The notes: generated from the letters alone by a model not told the origin. A DNA stretch of 64,000 bases from Telluria antibiotica (GCF_011682055.1 NZ_JAAQOM010000007.1:62001-126000), one strand, 5' to 3'; counted from the first letter of the stretch, positions 52,401 through 61,420 are shown. Made by a program: numbers and translations.

Positions 52401-53733
52401 GCTTGTCGAGCTTCCGGTACAACGCGGCGCGGCTGACGCCCAGCAGGCGCGCGGCGCGGCTGATGTTGCCCTGCACCTGGTCCAGCGCGGCGGCCACCGC
52501 GTCGCGCTCCAGCGCGTCCAGCTTGAGCGACGCCGGCTCCGCTGGCGGCGCGACGACGGACGAGGCGCGCGGCGCCAGGCCGAAATCATTGGCGACGTAC
52601 TGGTCGCCCTGGCCCAGGATCACGGCCCGCTCGCACGCATGGCGCAGGGCGCGCACGTTGCCGGGCCAGTCGTGCTGCTGCAGCCGGTCGAGCGCATCGT
52701 CGGCCAGCGGCCGTGGCGCGCGGCCGTACTGGCGCTGGTAATGCGCCAGGTAGTGGGCGAGCAGCAGCGGGATGTCGCCACGCCGCTCGCGCAGCGGCGG
52801 TACCTGGATCACGATGGTATTCAGGCGGAACAGGAGGTCGGGACGGAACACGGCGGGGTCGTGCAGCGCGTCGTCGGCGAGATTGGTGGCGCTGACGATG
52901 CGCACGTCGACGGCGTGGGCGCGGTCGGCGCCGAGCGGCGTGACTTCGCGCCGCTCCAGCGCCGTCAACAGCTTGGCCTGGGCGGGCAGCGGGAGGTTGC
53001 CGATCTCGTCGAGGAACAGCGTGCCGCCCGACGCCGCCTGGAAGCGTCCGGCCCGCTCGTGGCGCGCGTCCGTGAACGCGCCCTTGCGGTGGCCGAACAA
53101 CTCGCTCTCCAGCGTGGCTTCGGGCAGGGCGCCCATGTCGAGGGCGAGGAACGGATGCGCCGCGCGCCGCGACTGGCGGTGGACGGCACGTGCGACGAGC
53201 TCCTTGCCGACGCCGTTCTCGCCCAGCACCATCACGTTCGCCTCGGTCGGCGCGACGTGGGCGATCAGGTTGCGCAGGTGGCGCATCGATGGCGCGTCGC
53301 CCATCAGCGCATCCTCGTCGCCGGGAACGGCGGGCGCCGCGTCCGCGCGCCGCGCACACGCCTGGTCGACGGTCGCCAGCAGGCGCGCGTTGTCCCAGGG
53401 CTTCGTCAGGAAGTCGCACGCACCGGCCTTCATCGCTTCCACCGCCAGCGCCACGTCCGCATAGGCCGTCAACGCGATGACGGCGGGCGGTTGCGGCAAC
53501 GCGCGCAACTGGCGCAGCGCGGCGAGTCCCGCGGCGCCGTCCGTCTGGCCCGGCGCGAAATTGAAGTCGAGCAGGACGACGTCCGGCGTGGCGCCCTGCA
53601 GGTAACGGGGCAGGTCGGCCGGATGCGCCAGGCTGTCCACCCGCGCCACGTGCCGGCGCAGCAACAGCGTGGCCGCGTAGGCGACGTCGGCGTCGTCGTC
53701 GAGGACGAGGATGTGCGCTGCGCTGGGCGACAT
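52390..53733 (-). CDS. Sigma-54-dependent response regulator (NtrC family)
   Basis: A 447-residue regulator. The receiver domain is residues 1-120 with acidic residues LDDDAD and phospho-acceptor Asp56 (VVLLDFNF). The AAA+ domain has Walker A GENGVGKE (171-178), the sigma-54 contact GAFTDA (218-223) and Walker B TLFLDEIG (238-245). The C-terminal Fis-type helix-turn-helix ends with GNISRAARLLGVSRAALYRK. It is divergent from an ABC efflux operon that has a sigma-54 promoter and two palindromic upstream sites, so it almost certainly activates that operon. Confidence 0.95.
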   Translation of the reverse strand: MSPSAAHILVLDDDADVAYAATLLLRRHVARVDSLAHPADLPRYLQGATPDVVLLDFNFAPGQTDGAAGLAALRQLRALPQPPAVIALTAYADVALAVEAMKAGACDFLTKPWDNARLLATVDQACARRADAAPAVPGDEDALMGDAPSMRHLRNLIAHVAPTEANVMVLGENGVGKELVARAVHRQSRRAAHPFLALDMGALPEATLESELFGHRKGAFTDARHERAGRFQAASGGTLFLDEIGNLPLPAQAKLLTALERREVTPLGADRAHAVDVRIVSATNLADDALHDPAVFRPDLLFRLNTIVIQVPPLRERRGDIPLLLAHYLAHYQRQYGRAPRPLADDALDRLQQHDWPGNVRALRHACERAVILGQGDQYVANDFGLAPRASSVVAPPAEPASLKLDALERDAVAAALDQVQGNISRAARLLGVSRAALYRKLDKHGL

Positions 53734-53814
53734 GGGAACACCAGGAATGAAGGTGCGCCGATTCTAGCAGCCGTCCCGCGCCCCGCCCAGCGTTCCGGAT
53801 GGCGTGGCGGCGAA

Positions 53815-53832
53815 GTGTCCGGAAGCGGACAC
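53815..53832. promoter_or_regulatory. Upstream activating site 1 (TGTCCG palindrome)
   Basis: GTGTCCG-GAAG-CGGACAC is a perfect 7-bp inverted repeat with a 4-bp centre, lying 63 bp upstream of the sigma-54 promoter. It is a likely binding site for the adjacent NtrC-type regulator. Confidence 0.85.
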
Positions 53833-53837
53833 CTCGC

Positions 53838-53855
53838 TTGTCCGGTCGCGGACAA
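53838..53855. promoter_or_regulatory. Upstream activating site 2 (TGTCCG palindrome)
   Basis: TTGTCCG-GTCG-CGGACAA is a second perfect palindrome with the same core (TGTCCG-N4-CGGACA). Its centre is 23 bp from that of site 1, about two helical turns, which favours cooperative binding of two dimers. Confidence 0.85.
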
Positions 53856-53894
53856 TCCGCACGCCGGAAGCGTCCGTCCGGGCCTGAAATGTCG

Positions 53895-53910
53895 TGGCAC
53901 GGATGTTGCG
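53895..53910 (+). promoter_or_regulatory. Sigma-54 promoter of the efflux operon
   Basis: TGGCACGGATGTTGCG matches the -24/-12 consensus TGGCACRN4TTGCW at every position but the last. Transcription would begin near 53921. Because the promoter overlaps the first possible ATG (53894), the adaptor gene must start further downstream. Confidence 0.9.
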
Positions 53911-53977
53911 AACGGTGTGCGTCATGCTCTCCAACCTGCACGATGATCTGGCCCCGGCGGATGCCGACGGTGCCGCC

Positions 53978-55261
53978 ATGGACACCCCGCTACCCGTACG
54001 TCGCGGACGCCGCCTCGCCGCGCTGTGCGCCGGCGCGCTGCTCGCCGCCGGTGCCGCCATGCTGGTGTGGCGCGCGATGCCGCGCGGCTTGTCGGTCGAG
54101 GCGGCCAGCGTGCGCGCGGCCGCCGTCACCCGCGCGACGTTCCATGACGACGTGCTGGTGCGCGCGAGCGCCGCGCCCCTGCGTTCCGTGCTGCTGGATG
54201 CGGTCGAATCGGGCCGGGTCGAGGAAGTGCTCGCGCGCGACGGGGCGCTCGTCGCGAAAGGAGAGGTGCTGTTTCGCCTGTCGAACGCGCAGCGTCGCCT
54301 GGAGCTGCTGCAGCGCGAGTCGGAACGGGCGCAGCAGATTTCGAATGCGATGAACATGCGCATCGCGCTCGAGGCCAGCCGCGCCGACCGGCGGAGGCGG
54401 CTCGCGGACCTCGAGTTCGCGGCGCGCGAAGCGGACAAGCAGTACCGCCGCAGCCTCGCGCTGTCCGAGCAGGGCTTCGTGTCGGCGGCCGCGCTGCAGG
54501 ACGCGGCCGACCGCAGGACGCAGCAACGGCGGCTGCTGGCCGCGGAGCAGGCCGATGCGCGCGCGGAAGAGCGCATCCAGGCGAACGCGCTGCAGCAGAT
54601 GGACAAGGCCGGCCTGCGCCTGGAAACGGGCCTGCGCCTGGTCAGCGAGACCGTCGCCGCGCTGGAAGTGCGGGCGCCCGTCGCGGGCCGGCTGACCGAC
54701 TTCCGGCTGCAGGTCGGCGAAACGGTCAAGCTCGACCAGCACCTGGGCCGCATCGACGATCCGGTCCGCTTCAAGCTGGCGGCGCAGCTCGACGAGTATT
54801 ACCTGAACCGCCTGGCGCCGGGCCTCGCGGCGCATGCCGTCGTGAACGGCACCTCGTACGGCCTGGCGGTCAGCCGGCTGTATCCGCAGATCCGCGACGG
54901 CAGGTTCGCGCTCGAACTCGCGTTCGGGGAGGGCGCCGCACCCGTCCTCCAGCCGGGCCAGAGCCTGGAAGTGGCGATCACGCTGGGCGCCCCGGCGCCC
55001 GCCATGGTGCTGCCGATGGATGCGTGGGTCGCCGACGGCGGCGGCACCAGCGTCTACGTGCTCGCGGCCGATGGACGCAGCGCGCTGCGGCGCCCGATCC
55101 GCACGGGGCGCCGCAACGACAGCCAGGTCGAAGTGCTGGCGGGCCTCGCGCCCGGCGAGCGCGTGATCGTGTCGTCCACGGCCGCCTACGGCCAGGCCGC
55201 GCGCCTCGCCTTCGCCCAGCCGGCCGGCCTTTCAACCCAACCCAAGGACATGACACAATGA
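53978..55261 (+). CDS. Periplasmic adaptor subunit of an ABC efflux system (HlyD/MacA-like)
   Basis: A 427-residue adaptor. The membrane anchor is RRLAALCAGALLAAGAAMLV (about residues 11-30). The lipoyl half is VLLDAVESGRVEEVLARDGA, a long coiled coil runs over about 100-215, and the second half is VRAPVAGRLTDFRLQVGETV in variant form (EVRAPVAGRL), then the beta barrel. ATG 53978 is proposed because the frame starts at 53894 and 53924 lie on or right next to the sigma-54 promoter and transcription start; 53924 as a leaderless start remains possible. Its stop overlaps a possible ATPase start (ATGA). Confidence 0.88.
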   Translation: MDTPLPVRRGRRLAALCAGALLAAGAAMLVWRAMPRGLSVEAASVRAAAVTRATFHDDVLVRASAAPLRSVLLDAVESGRVEEVLARDGALVAKGEVLFRLSNAQRRLELLQRESERAQQISNAMNMRIALEASRADRRRRLADLEFAAREADKQYRRSLALSEQGFVSAAALQDAADRRTQQRRLLAAEQADARAEERIQANALQQMDKAGLRLETGLRLVSETVAALEVRAPVAGRLTDFRLQVGETVKLDQHLGRIDDPVRFKLAAQLDEYYLNRLAPGLAAHAVVNGTSYGLAVSRLYPQIRDGRFALELAFGEGAAPVLQPGQSLEVAITLGAPAPAMVLPMDAWVADGGGTSVYVLAADGRSALRRPIRTGRRNDSQVEVLAGLAPGERVIVSSTAAYGQAARLAFAQPAGLSTQPKDMTQ

Positions 55262-55299
55262 AGCTCGACGATCACCCACCCATATTCACCGGAGACGCC

Positions 55300-55980
55300 A
55301 TGCTGAAGCTCGTCAACGTGACCAAGACGTATCGCGGCGGCGACGTGCGCACGCGCGCGCTCGACGGCATCAACCTCGAGATCGAGGCGGGCGAATACGT
55401 GGCCGTCACGGGGCCGTCGGGGTGCGGCAAGTCGACGCTGCTGGCGATGCTCGGCCTGCTCGACACGCCGGACAGCGGCGACTACTGGATCGACGGGCAG
55501 CAGGCGGGCGGCCTTGACGAGGCGCGCCTGAACCGGCTGCGGCGCGGCCGCATCGGCTTCATCTTCCAGAACTTCAACCTGATCGAAGCGCTGACCGTGC
55601 AGGAGAACGTCGAGCTGGCACTGCAGTACCTGGGCGTCTCGGCGGCGGAGCGGCGCCGGCGCACCGCTGCAATGCTGGACAAGCTGGGCGTGGCACACCG
55701 CGCGCGCCATCGTCCCTCGCAGCTCTCCGGCGGCCAGCAGCAGCGCGTCGCGATCGCGCGCGCCCTGGTTCCGAATCCGGCCGTGCTGCTGGCCGACGAG
55801 CCGACCGGCAACCTCGATACGGCGCGCGGCGAAGAAGTGATGCGCCTGCTCCGCCAGATCAACGCCGAGGGCACGACCATCGTGATGGTCACGCACTCGC
55901 CGGCGCACGCGGCCCAGGCCTCGCGCACCGTGCGCCTGCTCGACGGACGCATCGTGGTCGATGCGCTCCACGCGGCGTGA
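55300..55980 (+). CDS. ABC transporter ATP-binding protein (LolD/MacB type)
   Basis: A 226-residue ATPase starting MLKLVNVTKTYRGGD. Walker A is GPSGCGKST, the Q-loop FIFQNFNLIEALT, the signature [15 protein letters not shown], Walker [13 protein letters not shown], and the switch His lies in VMVTHSPAHA. GGAG at 55291 with 5-bp spacing supports this start; the alternative ATG 55258, which overlaps the adaptor stop, would add 14 residues without family similarity. It supplies energy to the FtsX-type permease encoded next. Confidence 0.94.
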   Translation: MLKLVNVTKTYRGGDVRTRALDGINLEIEAGEYVAVTGPSGCGKSTLLAMLGLLDTPDSGDYWIDGQQAGGLDEARLNRLRRGRIGFIFQNFNLIEALTVQENVELALQYLGVSAAERRRRTAAMLDKLGVAHRARHRPSQLSGGQQQRVAIARALVPNPAVLLADEPTGNLDTARGEEVMRLLRQINAEGTTIVMVTHSPAHAAQASRTVRLLDGRIVVDALHAA

Positions 55981-55990
55981 AGGAGCGGCG

Positions 55991-58432
55991 ATGACCCGAC
56001 AAGATTTCACGATCGGCTGGCGCACGCTGGTCGCCGACCCCGTGTATTCGCCGGTGGTCGTGCTGGGGCTGGCGATCGGCTTCGGCAGCTGCCTGCTGCT
56101 GCTCGGCTTCGTGCGCTATTCGTGGCAGTACAACGCCCACGTGCCGCACGTGGAGCAGGTCTACGTCGTCAAGCAGCGCGACAACCGCCAGCCGACGGCG
56201 CCCTGGTTCGACCAGGTGCCGTTGCTGTTGCACGCGACCGCGCTGAAGGCGCCCGGCGTGGACAGCGCGGCCGCGTGGCTGCCGACTCGGCCGCAGCAGC
56301 TGACGGCGCGCGCGGGTGGCCGCCTGCATCGCCACGACAGCCTGACCGTCACGCCCGAATTCGCGCGCACGCTGGGCCTTGTCGCGGTGCGGGGCGACCT
56401 CGATGCGGCGCTGCGCCGGCCCGACAGCTTCGCCGTCACGGAAGCGGGCGCGCTGGCGCTGTTCGGCAGCGCCGACGCGGTCGGACGCACCATCGACGTC
56501 GATGGCCAGTCCGTGCGCGTGGGCGCCGTCGTGCGCACGCCGCCCGCCAACACGACGATTCCGTTCGAGACCGTGTTCGGTCCCACGTCCAGTCTCGCGC
56601 CGCCCGAGATCCGCGACGAACTGGTGACGGGCAGCCGCGGATGGTGGGGCAGGATGCTCGTGCGCGTGCGGCCGGGCGCGCCCGTCGGGCCGATCCGCGC
56701 CGCGCTGCAGGACGCCGTCGACCATGCCGCCGTGCTGCAGAAGATCCCGGCCGCGACGCGCGCGCGCCTGGGCGGACGCAAGGTGATGGACGTCGAACTG
56801 GTGCCGCTCGGCGAAGCGTATTTCGACCGCGACGTCGCGGCCAACAACCTGGCGCGGCCGGGCCCGCGCGGCGACAAGACCGTGGTGGCGGGCCTGGGCG
56901 CCATCGCCTTGCTGATCCTGCTGCTGGCCGCGATCAACTACGTCAACCTGGCGACGGCGCGCGTGGTCCGGCGCCAGCGCGAGATCGCCATGCGCAAGGT
57001 GCTGGGCGCGAGTCCGCGCCGGATCGCCATGCAGTTCGTCGCCGAGGCGTTGCTGGTGGCGCTGCTGGCGACGAGCCTCGGGCTGCTGTTCGCGTGGCTG
57101 GCGCTGCCGCTGTTCGCCGAGCTGGTGGCGCGCGACCTGGGCGGCCTGCTGTCGCCGTCGAACGTGGCGGCGGCGCTGGCGCTGGGCGTCGTCGTCGGCC
57201 TTGCCAGCGCGATCCATCCCGTGTGGGCCGCGCTGCGCGTGGCGCCGCATGGTGCGCTGACCGGCCGCCAGGACGACGAATCGGTGCGCGCGGGCCGCGT
57301 GCGCAAGGCGATGACGGTGCTGCAGATCGGCGCGGCGATGGGCCTGGCCTGCGTGACGCTCGCCATCACGTGGCAGACCCGCTACGCGCTGGCGCAGTCG
57401 CCCGGGTTCGATCCGTCCTCGCTGCTGATCGTCGACCTGCAAGGCGGGGCGAATGCCAAGGACAGCGCCGCGGTGCGCGGGCTGATCGCGGCGCTGAAGG
57501 CCAACGGTGCCGTGGCCGGCGTCGCGATCAGCGAAGACGCGGTCGGTCGCCACGACGCCGCCTGGTCGCGCGAAGTGCGCCGGCCCGGCGTGGCCGACGT
57601 GCGCGTCGAGATGAAATCCGTCAGCCCCGATTTCTTCGAGCGGTACGGCATCCAGCCCGTGGCGGGCCGCTTGTTCGATCCGCGCCTCGACGCGGACGAC
57701 GCGGCCGAACCGCTGGTGGTCAACGCCGTCACGGCGCGCCGGCTCGGTTTCGCCACGCCGGCCGCCGCCATTGGCCAGATGGTCGTCTTCACGAATTTCG
57801 ACGACAGCGTCGTCCACAAGCGGATCGTCGGCGTCGCGCCCGAACTGCGCTTCCATTCGCTGCACGAGGCACCGGCCGCCGTCGGCTACGAGGTGTGGAT
57901 CGCCGGTTCGACGCTGACGGTGAAGGCGGCGCATGCGCTGCCCGAGGCCGAAGCGGCCGTGCGCGCGTCGTGGCCGCGCTGGTTTCCGGATGCGGTATTG
58001 ACCGTGCACCGCGCCGCCGACGTGCTGGCCGCCGATTATGCCGAGGACCGGCGCCTCGCCCGGCTCGTTGCGATCGCCACCGGCATCGCGCTGGCCATAT
58101 CGGCCTTCGGCACGTACGCGCTGGCGGCCGACGCCGCGCAGAAACGGGCGCGCGAAATCGTCCTGCGCAAACTGTACGGCGCGCGCCGGCGCGATATCGC
58201 CGTGCTCATGCTGCGCGAGATCGGCGTGCTCACGCTGGCGGGCGCCGTCGCGGGATTGCCGCTGGGGGCGCTGGCGGGCGAACGCTATCTGTCGTCGTTC
58301 GTCGAGCGTGCCCCGTTCGGCTACTGGAACGTGGCGCTGGCGTTTTGCGCGAGTGCCTGCGTGGCGGTGGCCGCGATGGCGCAGCATGCGTGGGGCGCCA
58401 TGCGCATGTCGCCGGCGGATGTGCTCAGGTAG
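55991..58432 (+). CDS. FtsX-type ABC permease with two MacB-like halves
   Basis: An 813-residue permease starting at ATG 55991 behind AGGAG. It has two similar halves, each with a periplasmic MacB_PCD-like domain. The first half has LGLAIGFGSCLLLLGFVRY and then three helices around VVAGLGAIALLILLLAAINY, with RRQREIAMRKVLGASPRRIA as the coupling helix. The second half begins near residue 430 and ends with RAREIVLRKLYGARRRDIAV. This architecture resembles peptide or lipid exporters of the MacB superfamily. The substrate is unknown. It is the last gene of the sigma-54 operon, 10 bp after the ATPase. Confidence 0.92.
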   Translation: MTRQDFTIGWRTLVADPVYSPVVVLGLAIGFGSCLLLLGFVRYSWQYNAHVPHVEQVYVVKQRDNRQPTAPWFDQVPLLLHATALKAPGVDSAAAWLPTRPQQLTARAGGRLHRHDSLTVTPEFARTLGLVAVRGDLDAALRRPDSFAVTEAGALALFGSADAVGRTIDVDGQSVRVGAVVRTPPANTTIPFETVFGPTSSLAPPEIRDELVTGSRGWWGRMLVRVRPGAPVGPIRAALQDAVDHAAVLQKIPAATRARLGGRKVMDVELVPLGEAYFDRDVAANNLARPGPRGDKTVVAGLGAIALLILLLAAINYVNLATARVVRRQREIAMRKVLGASPRRIAMQFVAEALLVALLATSLGLLFAWLALPLFAELVARDLGGLLSPSNVAAALALGVVVGLASAIHPVWAALRVAPHGALTGRQDDESVRAGRVRKAMTVLQIGAAMGLACVTLAITWQTRYALAQSPGFDPSSLLIVDLQGGANAKDSAAVRGLIAALKANGAVAGVAISEDAVGRHDAAWSREVRRPGVADVRVEMKSVSPDFFERYGIQPVAGRLFDPRLDADDAAEPLVVNAVTARRLGFATPAAAIGQMVVFTNFDDSVVHKRIVGVAPELRFHSLHEAPAAVGYEVWIAGSTLTVKAAHALPEAEAAVRASWPRWFPDAVLTVHRAADVLAADYAEDRRLARLVAIATGIALAISAFGTYALAADAAQKRAREIVLRKLYGARRRDIAVLMLREIGVLTLAGAVAGLPLGALAGERYLSSFVERAPFGYWNVALAFCASACVAVAAMAQHAWGAMRMSPADVLR

Positions 58433-58478
58433 AATCCAACGTCGGCACGCGCTGCACCCTGGACGATGAGGACTTGGC

Positions 58479-58934
58479 ATGAGCAATCAGGAATGGACTC
58501 CGGTCACCCATGACAACTGCGGCCACGTGCCAGGCCCGTTCTACCACGGCACCAGGATTCGCCTGCAGCCGGGCGACCTGTTGACGGCGGGCCGGGCCTC
58601 GAATTTCGAGGACGGGCGCGTCTCCAACAACGTGTATTTTTCCGCGCTGCTGGAGCCCGCCGTCTGGGGTGCGGAGCTGGCGGTGGCGCTGGCCGGCGCG
58701 GCGGGCCGCGGGCACCTCTACATCGTGGAACCGACGGGCACGTTCGAGGACGATCCCAACCTGACGAACAAGCGCTTTCCCGGCAATCCGACGCGGTCGT
58801 ACCGCACGCGTGCGCCGCTCAGGATCGTCGCGGAAGTGGAGGATTGGACGGGGCATCCGCCAGAGGTGCTGCGGCAGATGCTCGACCACCTCGAGGAATT
58901 GCGGCGCGCGGGGCGCGCCGTGATCGAAGACTAG
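58479..58934 (+). CDS. arr: NAD(+)--rifampin ADP-ribosyltransferase
   Basis: A 151-residue protein matching the small Arr family along its full length: GPFYHGTRIRLQPGDLL (residues 19-35), VYFSALLEPAVWGAELAVAL, HLYIVEPTGTFEDDPNLTN, and FPGNPTRSYRTRAPLRIV. These enzymes ADP-ribosylate rifamycins and inactivate them. The His and Tyr near the N-terminus and the C-terminal Asp-rich segment typical for NAD binding are present. GC content is like the neighbours and no mobile element is close, so it looks like a resident chromosomal gene rather than a recent import. Confidence 0.9.
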   Translation: MSNQEWTPVTHDNCGHVPGPFYHGTRIRLQPGDLLTAGRASNFEDGRVSNNVYFSALLEPAVWGAELAVALAGAAGRGHLYIVEPTGTFEDDPNLTNKRFPGNPTRSYRTRAPLRIVAEVEDWTGHPPEVLRQMLDHLEELRRAGRAVIED

Positions 58935-58935
58935 G

Positions 58936-60135
58936 TCAGCCCCGCGTGCGCTTGCGTGCGCGGCGCGCGGCCAGCAGCGCGGCCACACCGGCGCCACCCA
59001 GCAACAGGGTACCCGGTTCCGGCGCGGCGCCGGGTTTCGTCGGCGTCTTGCCGGGTTTGTCCGTGGTGCCGGGCAGGTCCGTCGTCGGCGGCAGCAGGGT
59101 GCCCGGGATCTCCGCCGGCGGCTTCGTGCCCGGGTCGGTGGAGGGCAGCTTGGTGTCGTCCAACGTCGTCGGCAACTTCGGGTCGGGGGTCGGCGAGCCG
59201 CCCTTGTCCGTACCGCCGCCCGTGCCGCCACCTGTGCCGGTGCCGTTATCGGTGCCGGTGCCGGTGCCGCCACCTGTGCCGGTGCCGGTGCCGTTATTGC
59301 CACCCGTGCCGGTGTCGGCCGGAGACGTCCCGGTCGCCAGGACTTGCGGCAGCGTGCCCCGGTCCCAGGCGCCGACCGGGTTGTTGTTGTAGTAGGCCGG
59401 TACGCCGGCAATGCGGTGCGCCAGCGGCGTGCCATTGTTCGGGACCGTGCCGCTGGTGGCGAAGGTCTGCAAGTGGAAGCGCTGGCCCACGGGATTGCCG
59501 TCGACGGCGAATCCGACCTGTGCCACGCTGCCGTCGCCGTCGCCTTCCTCCGCCTGCTCGACGGAAGAATCGAGTTCTTCCTCGCTCGGGCCTTTCACCT
59601 CGACGGGCAGTCGCGGCACGTCGGAAATGCGGTTGCCGCAGCGCGTGCGGATCTCGTTCTGGCCATCGGACAGCACGGTCTCGCCTTGTGCCAGCTGGAG
59701 TTTCTTCGCCGTCCAGTACACCTTGTCGCCCTTGCGGTACGAGACGTACACGCCGCGCGGCGCGGCGACTGTCTTGACGGTGGCCTTCGACGCTTCGAAG
59801 GCGGCATAGTGCGCCGCGACGACCTTGTCCACGACGATGGCGTGCGCCAGTTCGCGGCGGTCGAGCACGCCGCCAGGCACGATCGAATAGGCGTAGACGC
59901 GGCGCGTCTTCTTCGTCTCCACCTGCTCCGCGGCCGGCTGCACGGCGGTTGCCGGGGCGGGCGCAGCGGCCAGCGCGGTTACGCCCGCGGCCGGTGCCGA
60001 TGGGGCAGAAGGGCGCATCGCCAGCGCGAACGCGGCGGCGCAGGCGGCCACGCCGAGCACGCCGGCGGCGGCCAGGCGCTTGTTCAGGCGTAAACCTTTT
60101 CTGCTGCGACGGATGTAGGCGCTGCGGTAGTCCAT
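58936..60135 (-). CDS. PEP-CTERM sorting domain protein
   Basis: A 399-residue protein. A transmembrane/signal anchor is at about residues 20-40 (RLAAAGVLGVAACAAAFALA) after a basic start. The middle (about 80-260) is of unknown fold, with one Cys in EIRTRCGNRISDV. A Gly/Thr-rich repeat (about 268-310, GTGTGGG units) and a Pro/Thr/Lys linker follow. The C-terminal signal is APEPGTLLLGGAGVAALLAA followed by RRARKRTRG, the exosortase recognition pattern (PEP, hydrophobic helix, Arg cluster). The first 40 residues are unusual in having a long basic run before the helix. It is probably anchored or secreted by an exosortase encoded elsewhere. Confidence 0.88.
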   Translation of the reverse strand: MDYRSAYIRRSRKGLRLNKRLAAAGVLGVAACAAAFALAMRPSAPSAPAAGVTALAAAPAPATAVQPAAEQVETKKTRRVYAYSIVPGGVLDRRELAHAIVVDKVVAAHYAAFEASKATVKTVAAPRGVYVSYRKGDKVYWTAKKLQLAQGETVLSDGQNEIRTRCGNRISDVPRLPVEVKGPSEEELDSSVEQAEEGDGDGSVAQVGFAVDGNPVGQRFHLQTFATSGTVPNNGTPLAHRIAGVPAYYNNNPVGAWDRGTLPQVLATGTSPADTGTGGNNGTGTGTGGGTGTGTDNGTGTGGGTGGGTDKGGSPTPDPKLPTTLDDTKLPSTDPGTKPPAEIPGTLLPPTTDLPGTTDKPGKTPTKPGAAPEPGTLLLGGAGVAALLAARRARKRTRG

Positions 60136-60156
60136 AAGAGGCTAGGCAATAAATAA

Positions 60157-60237
60157 GTAGGATAGCTCCTACAGAATAGCATCTTTCCTAACGTTAAATC
60201 CAGATTTTGTTAAAAAAATTCTATTTGCATAATGCAA
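60157..60237 (-). promoter_or_regulatory. Leader hairpin and candidate promoter of the PEP-CTERM gene
   Basis: GTAGGA-TAGC-TCCTAC (60157-60172) is a perfect 6-bp hairpin in the leader, 22 bp from the start codon. Further upstream TTGCAT-A-ATGCAA (60225-60237) is a perfect palindrome. On the minus strand its TTGCAT half can act as a -35, with TTTAAC 17 bp later as a weak -10. The 221-bp gap otherwise holds nothing recognisable. Confidence 0.4.
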
Positions 60238-60356
60238 TGACGACACAAGTTGACGCGACATGACGGTACGTCCGGCTTCCCTGCGTACGGGCCATGCGCG
60301 GTGTTGTATGTACGACAGTTGTGTTGCGGAATTGATACGATCTAACGCCGTCGGCG

Positions 60357-61181
60357 TCAGCGTTCGATGAGCGCCAGCACGGCCGTGATGTTGTCCCGGC
60401 TGCCGTGCGACTTGGCCAGCGCGACCAGCTCGGCGCAGCACTGTTCCAGCGACTGCGCATGCGCGCCGGCCAGCACGCGTTCGATGGCGGCGTGGGGCGT
60501 ATTGCCGTACAGGCCGTCGCTGCACAGCAGGTAGAGGTCGCCGGGGTGGGGCGTCGTTGCCTTGACGTCGGGCGCGACGGTGGCCACCGGGCCGATCGCC
60601 TGCAGCAGCAGGTTCCGCGGCGGGAAATCGCCGGAGACACCGGCTTCGAGTGCTTGCTGGTACAGGGTCTGGTCGCGCGTGAGCACGGCCAGCTCGCCGT
60701 CGCGGCAGCGGTACAGGCGGCTGTCGCCCACGTGGAAGACGACGAGCGGGCCGTCGGGCAGGCTTTGCCAGAAGCCCGTCAGCGTCGTGCCCATGCCGCC
60801 GCCTTCGCCGAGGCCGTTGTGCGCGTTGGCCTGGTAGACACGCGCGTTGGCGGCGTCGACGGCCTCGTGCACGGCCATGATGGCGGGCATGTGCTCGTCC
60901 TGCCAGGTCGCGTCCGGGTCGAACGCGTCGCCGGGGCAGGTTTGTGTCGGGGCCGCTGCGGACAGCGCGTCGCGCACCGTTTCCAGCGCCAGCCGGGCCG
61001 CGATCTCGCCGCCCTCGTGGCCGCCCATCCCGTCGGCCACGGCGACGAGGTTCAGCTGCGCGTCGATGAGGAAGTTGTCCTCGTTGGACTGGCGCACGAG
61101 TCCGACGTCGGTCAGGCCGTACGCGCAACCGAACGAAAGGCGGTGATAGATGCTCGGGGTCAGCTGCTTCCAGTGGCTCAT
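60357..61181 (-). CDS. PP2C family protein Ser/Thr phosphatase
   Basis: A 274-residue soluble phosphatase. The metal-binding motifs are GLTDVGLVRQSNEDNFL (about 24-40), VAVADGMGGHEGGEIAARLA, FHVGDSRLYRCRDGEL, LYLLCSDGLYG and GSRDNITAVLALI. It removes phosphate from Ser/Thr and would be the natural opponent of a Hanks-type kinase such as the one at 43641. ATG 61181 (MSHWKQLTPSI) is preferred; ATG 61226 would add 15 residues. Neither has a clear ribosome-binding site. Confidence 0.92.
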   Translation of the reverse strand: MSHWKQLTPSIYHRLSFGCAYGLTDVGLVRQSNEDNFLIDAQLNLVAVADGMGGHEGGEIAARLALETVRDALSAAAPTQTCPGDAFDPDATWQDEHMPAIMAVHEAVDAANARVYQANAHNGLGEGGGMGTTLTGFWQSLPDGPLVVFHVGDSRLYRCRDGELAVLTRDQTLYQQALEAGVSGDFPPRNLLLQAIGPVATVAPDVKATTPHPGDLYLLCSDGLYGNTPHAAIERVLAGAHAQSLEQCCAELVALAKSHGSRDNITAVLALIER

Positions 61182-61414
61182 CGACGGCGCGGCTTGCGTG
61201 GCTAAGGTGACGTGGGAGGGCTGCATGCTAGCACGCGCGGCGCCGTCCCGGTGCGCACGTCGGACGCCGCGAAGCTGAGCCGGATCGGCATCGCGGGCGG
61301 TGGCGATGACCTCGATGGCGACGCTGCGGATGAGCGGCCGCACGTGTCATCGAAGTGATTCATCGACAATGAAAATCGGCCCCGCAGCATGATGCCGCGG
61401 CGGTCGCGGAGGTT

Positions 61415-61420
61415 TATACT
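61415..61420 (+). promoter_or_regulatory. -10 element of tag, probably leaderless
   Basis: TATACT ends 6 bp before the ATG at 61427, so the transcript would start at or beside the start codon. No Shine-Dalgarno is present. Confidence 0.45.

Noticed and set aside
51189-53733. PrsK/PrsR, the two-component pair of the PEP-CTERM/exopolysaccharide system
   Set aside because: The kinase is only 403 residues with two helices and the divergent target is an ABC exporter, not exopolysaccharide genes.
55889-58486. 865-codon minus-strand frame opposite the efflux permease
   Set aside because: Antisense shadow with low-complexity His/Arg/Ala composition and no recognisable domain.
59180-59340. GTG/CCG-rich repeat stretch as a mobile or regulatory repeat
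   Set aside because: It simply encodes the Gly/Thr linker of the PEP-CTERM protein.
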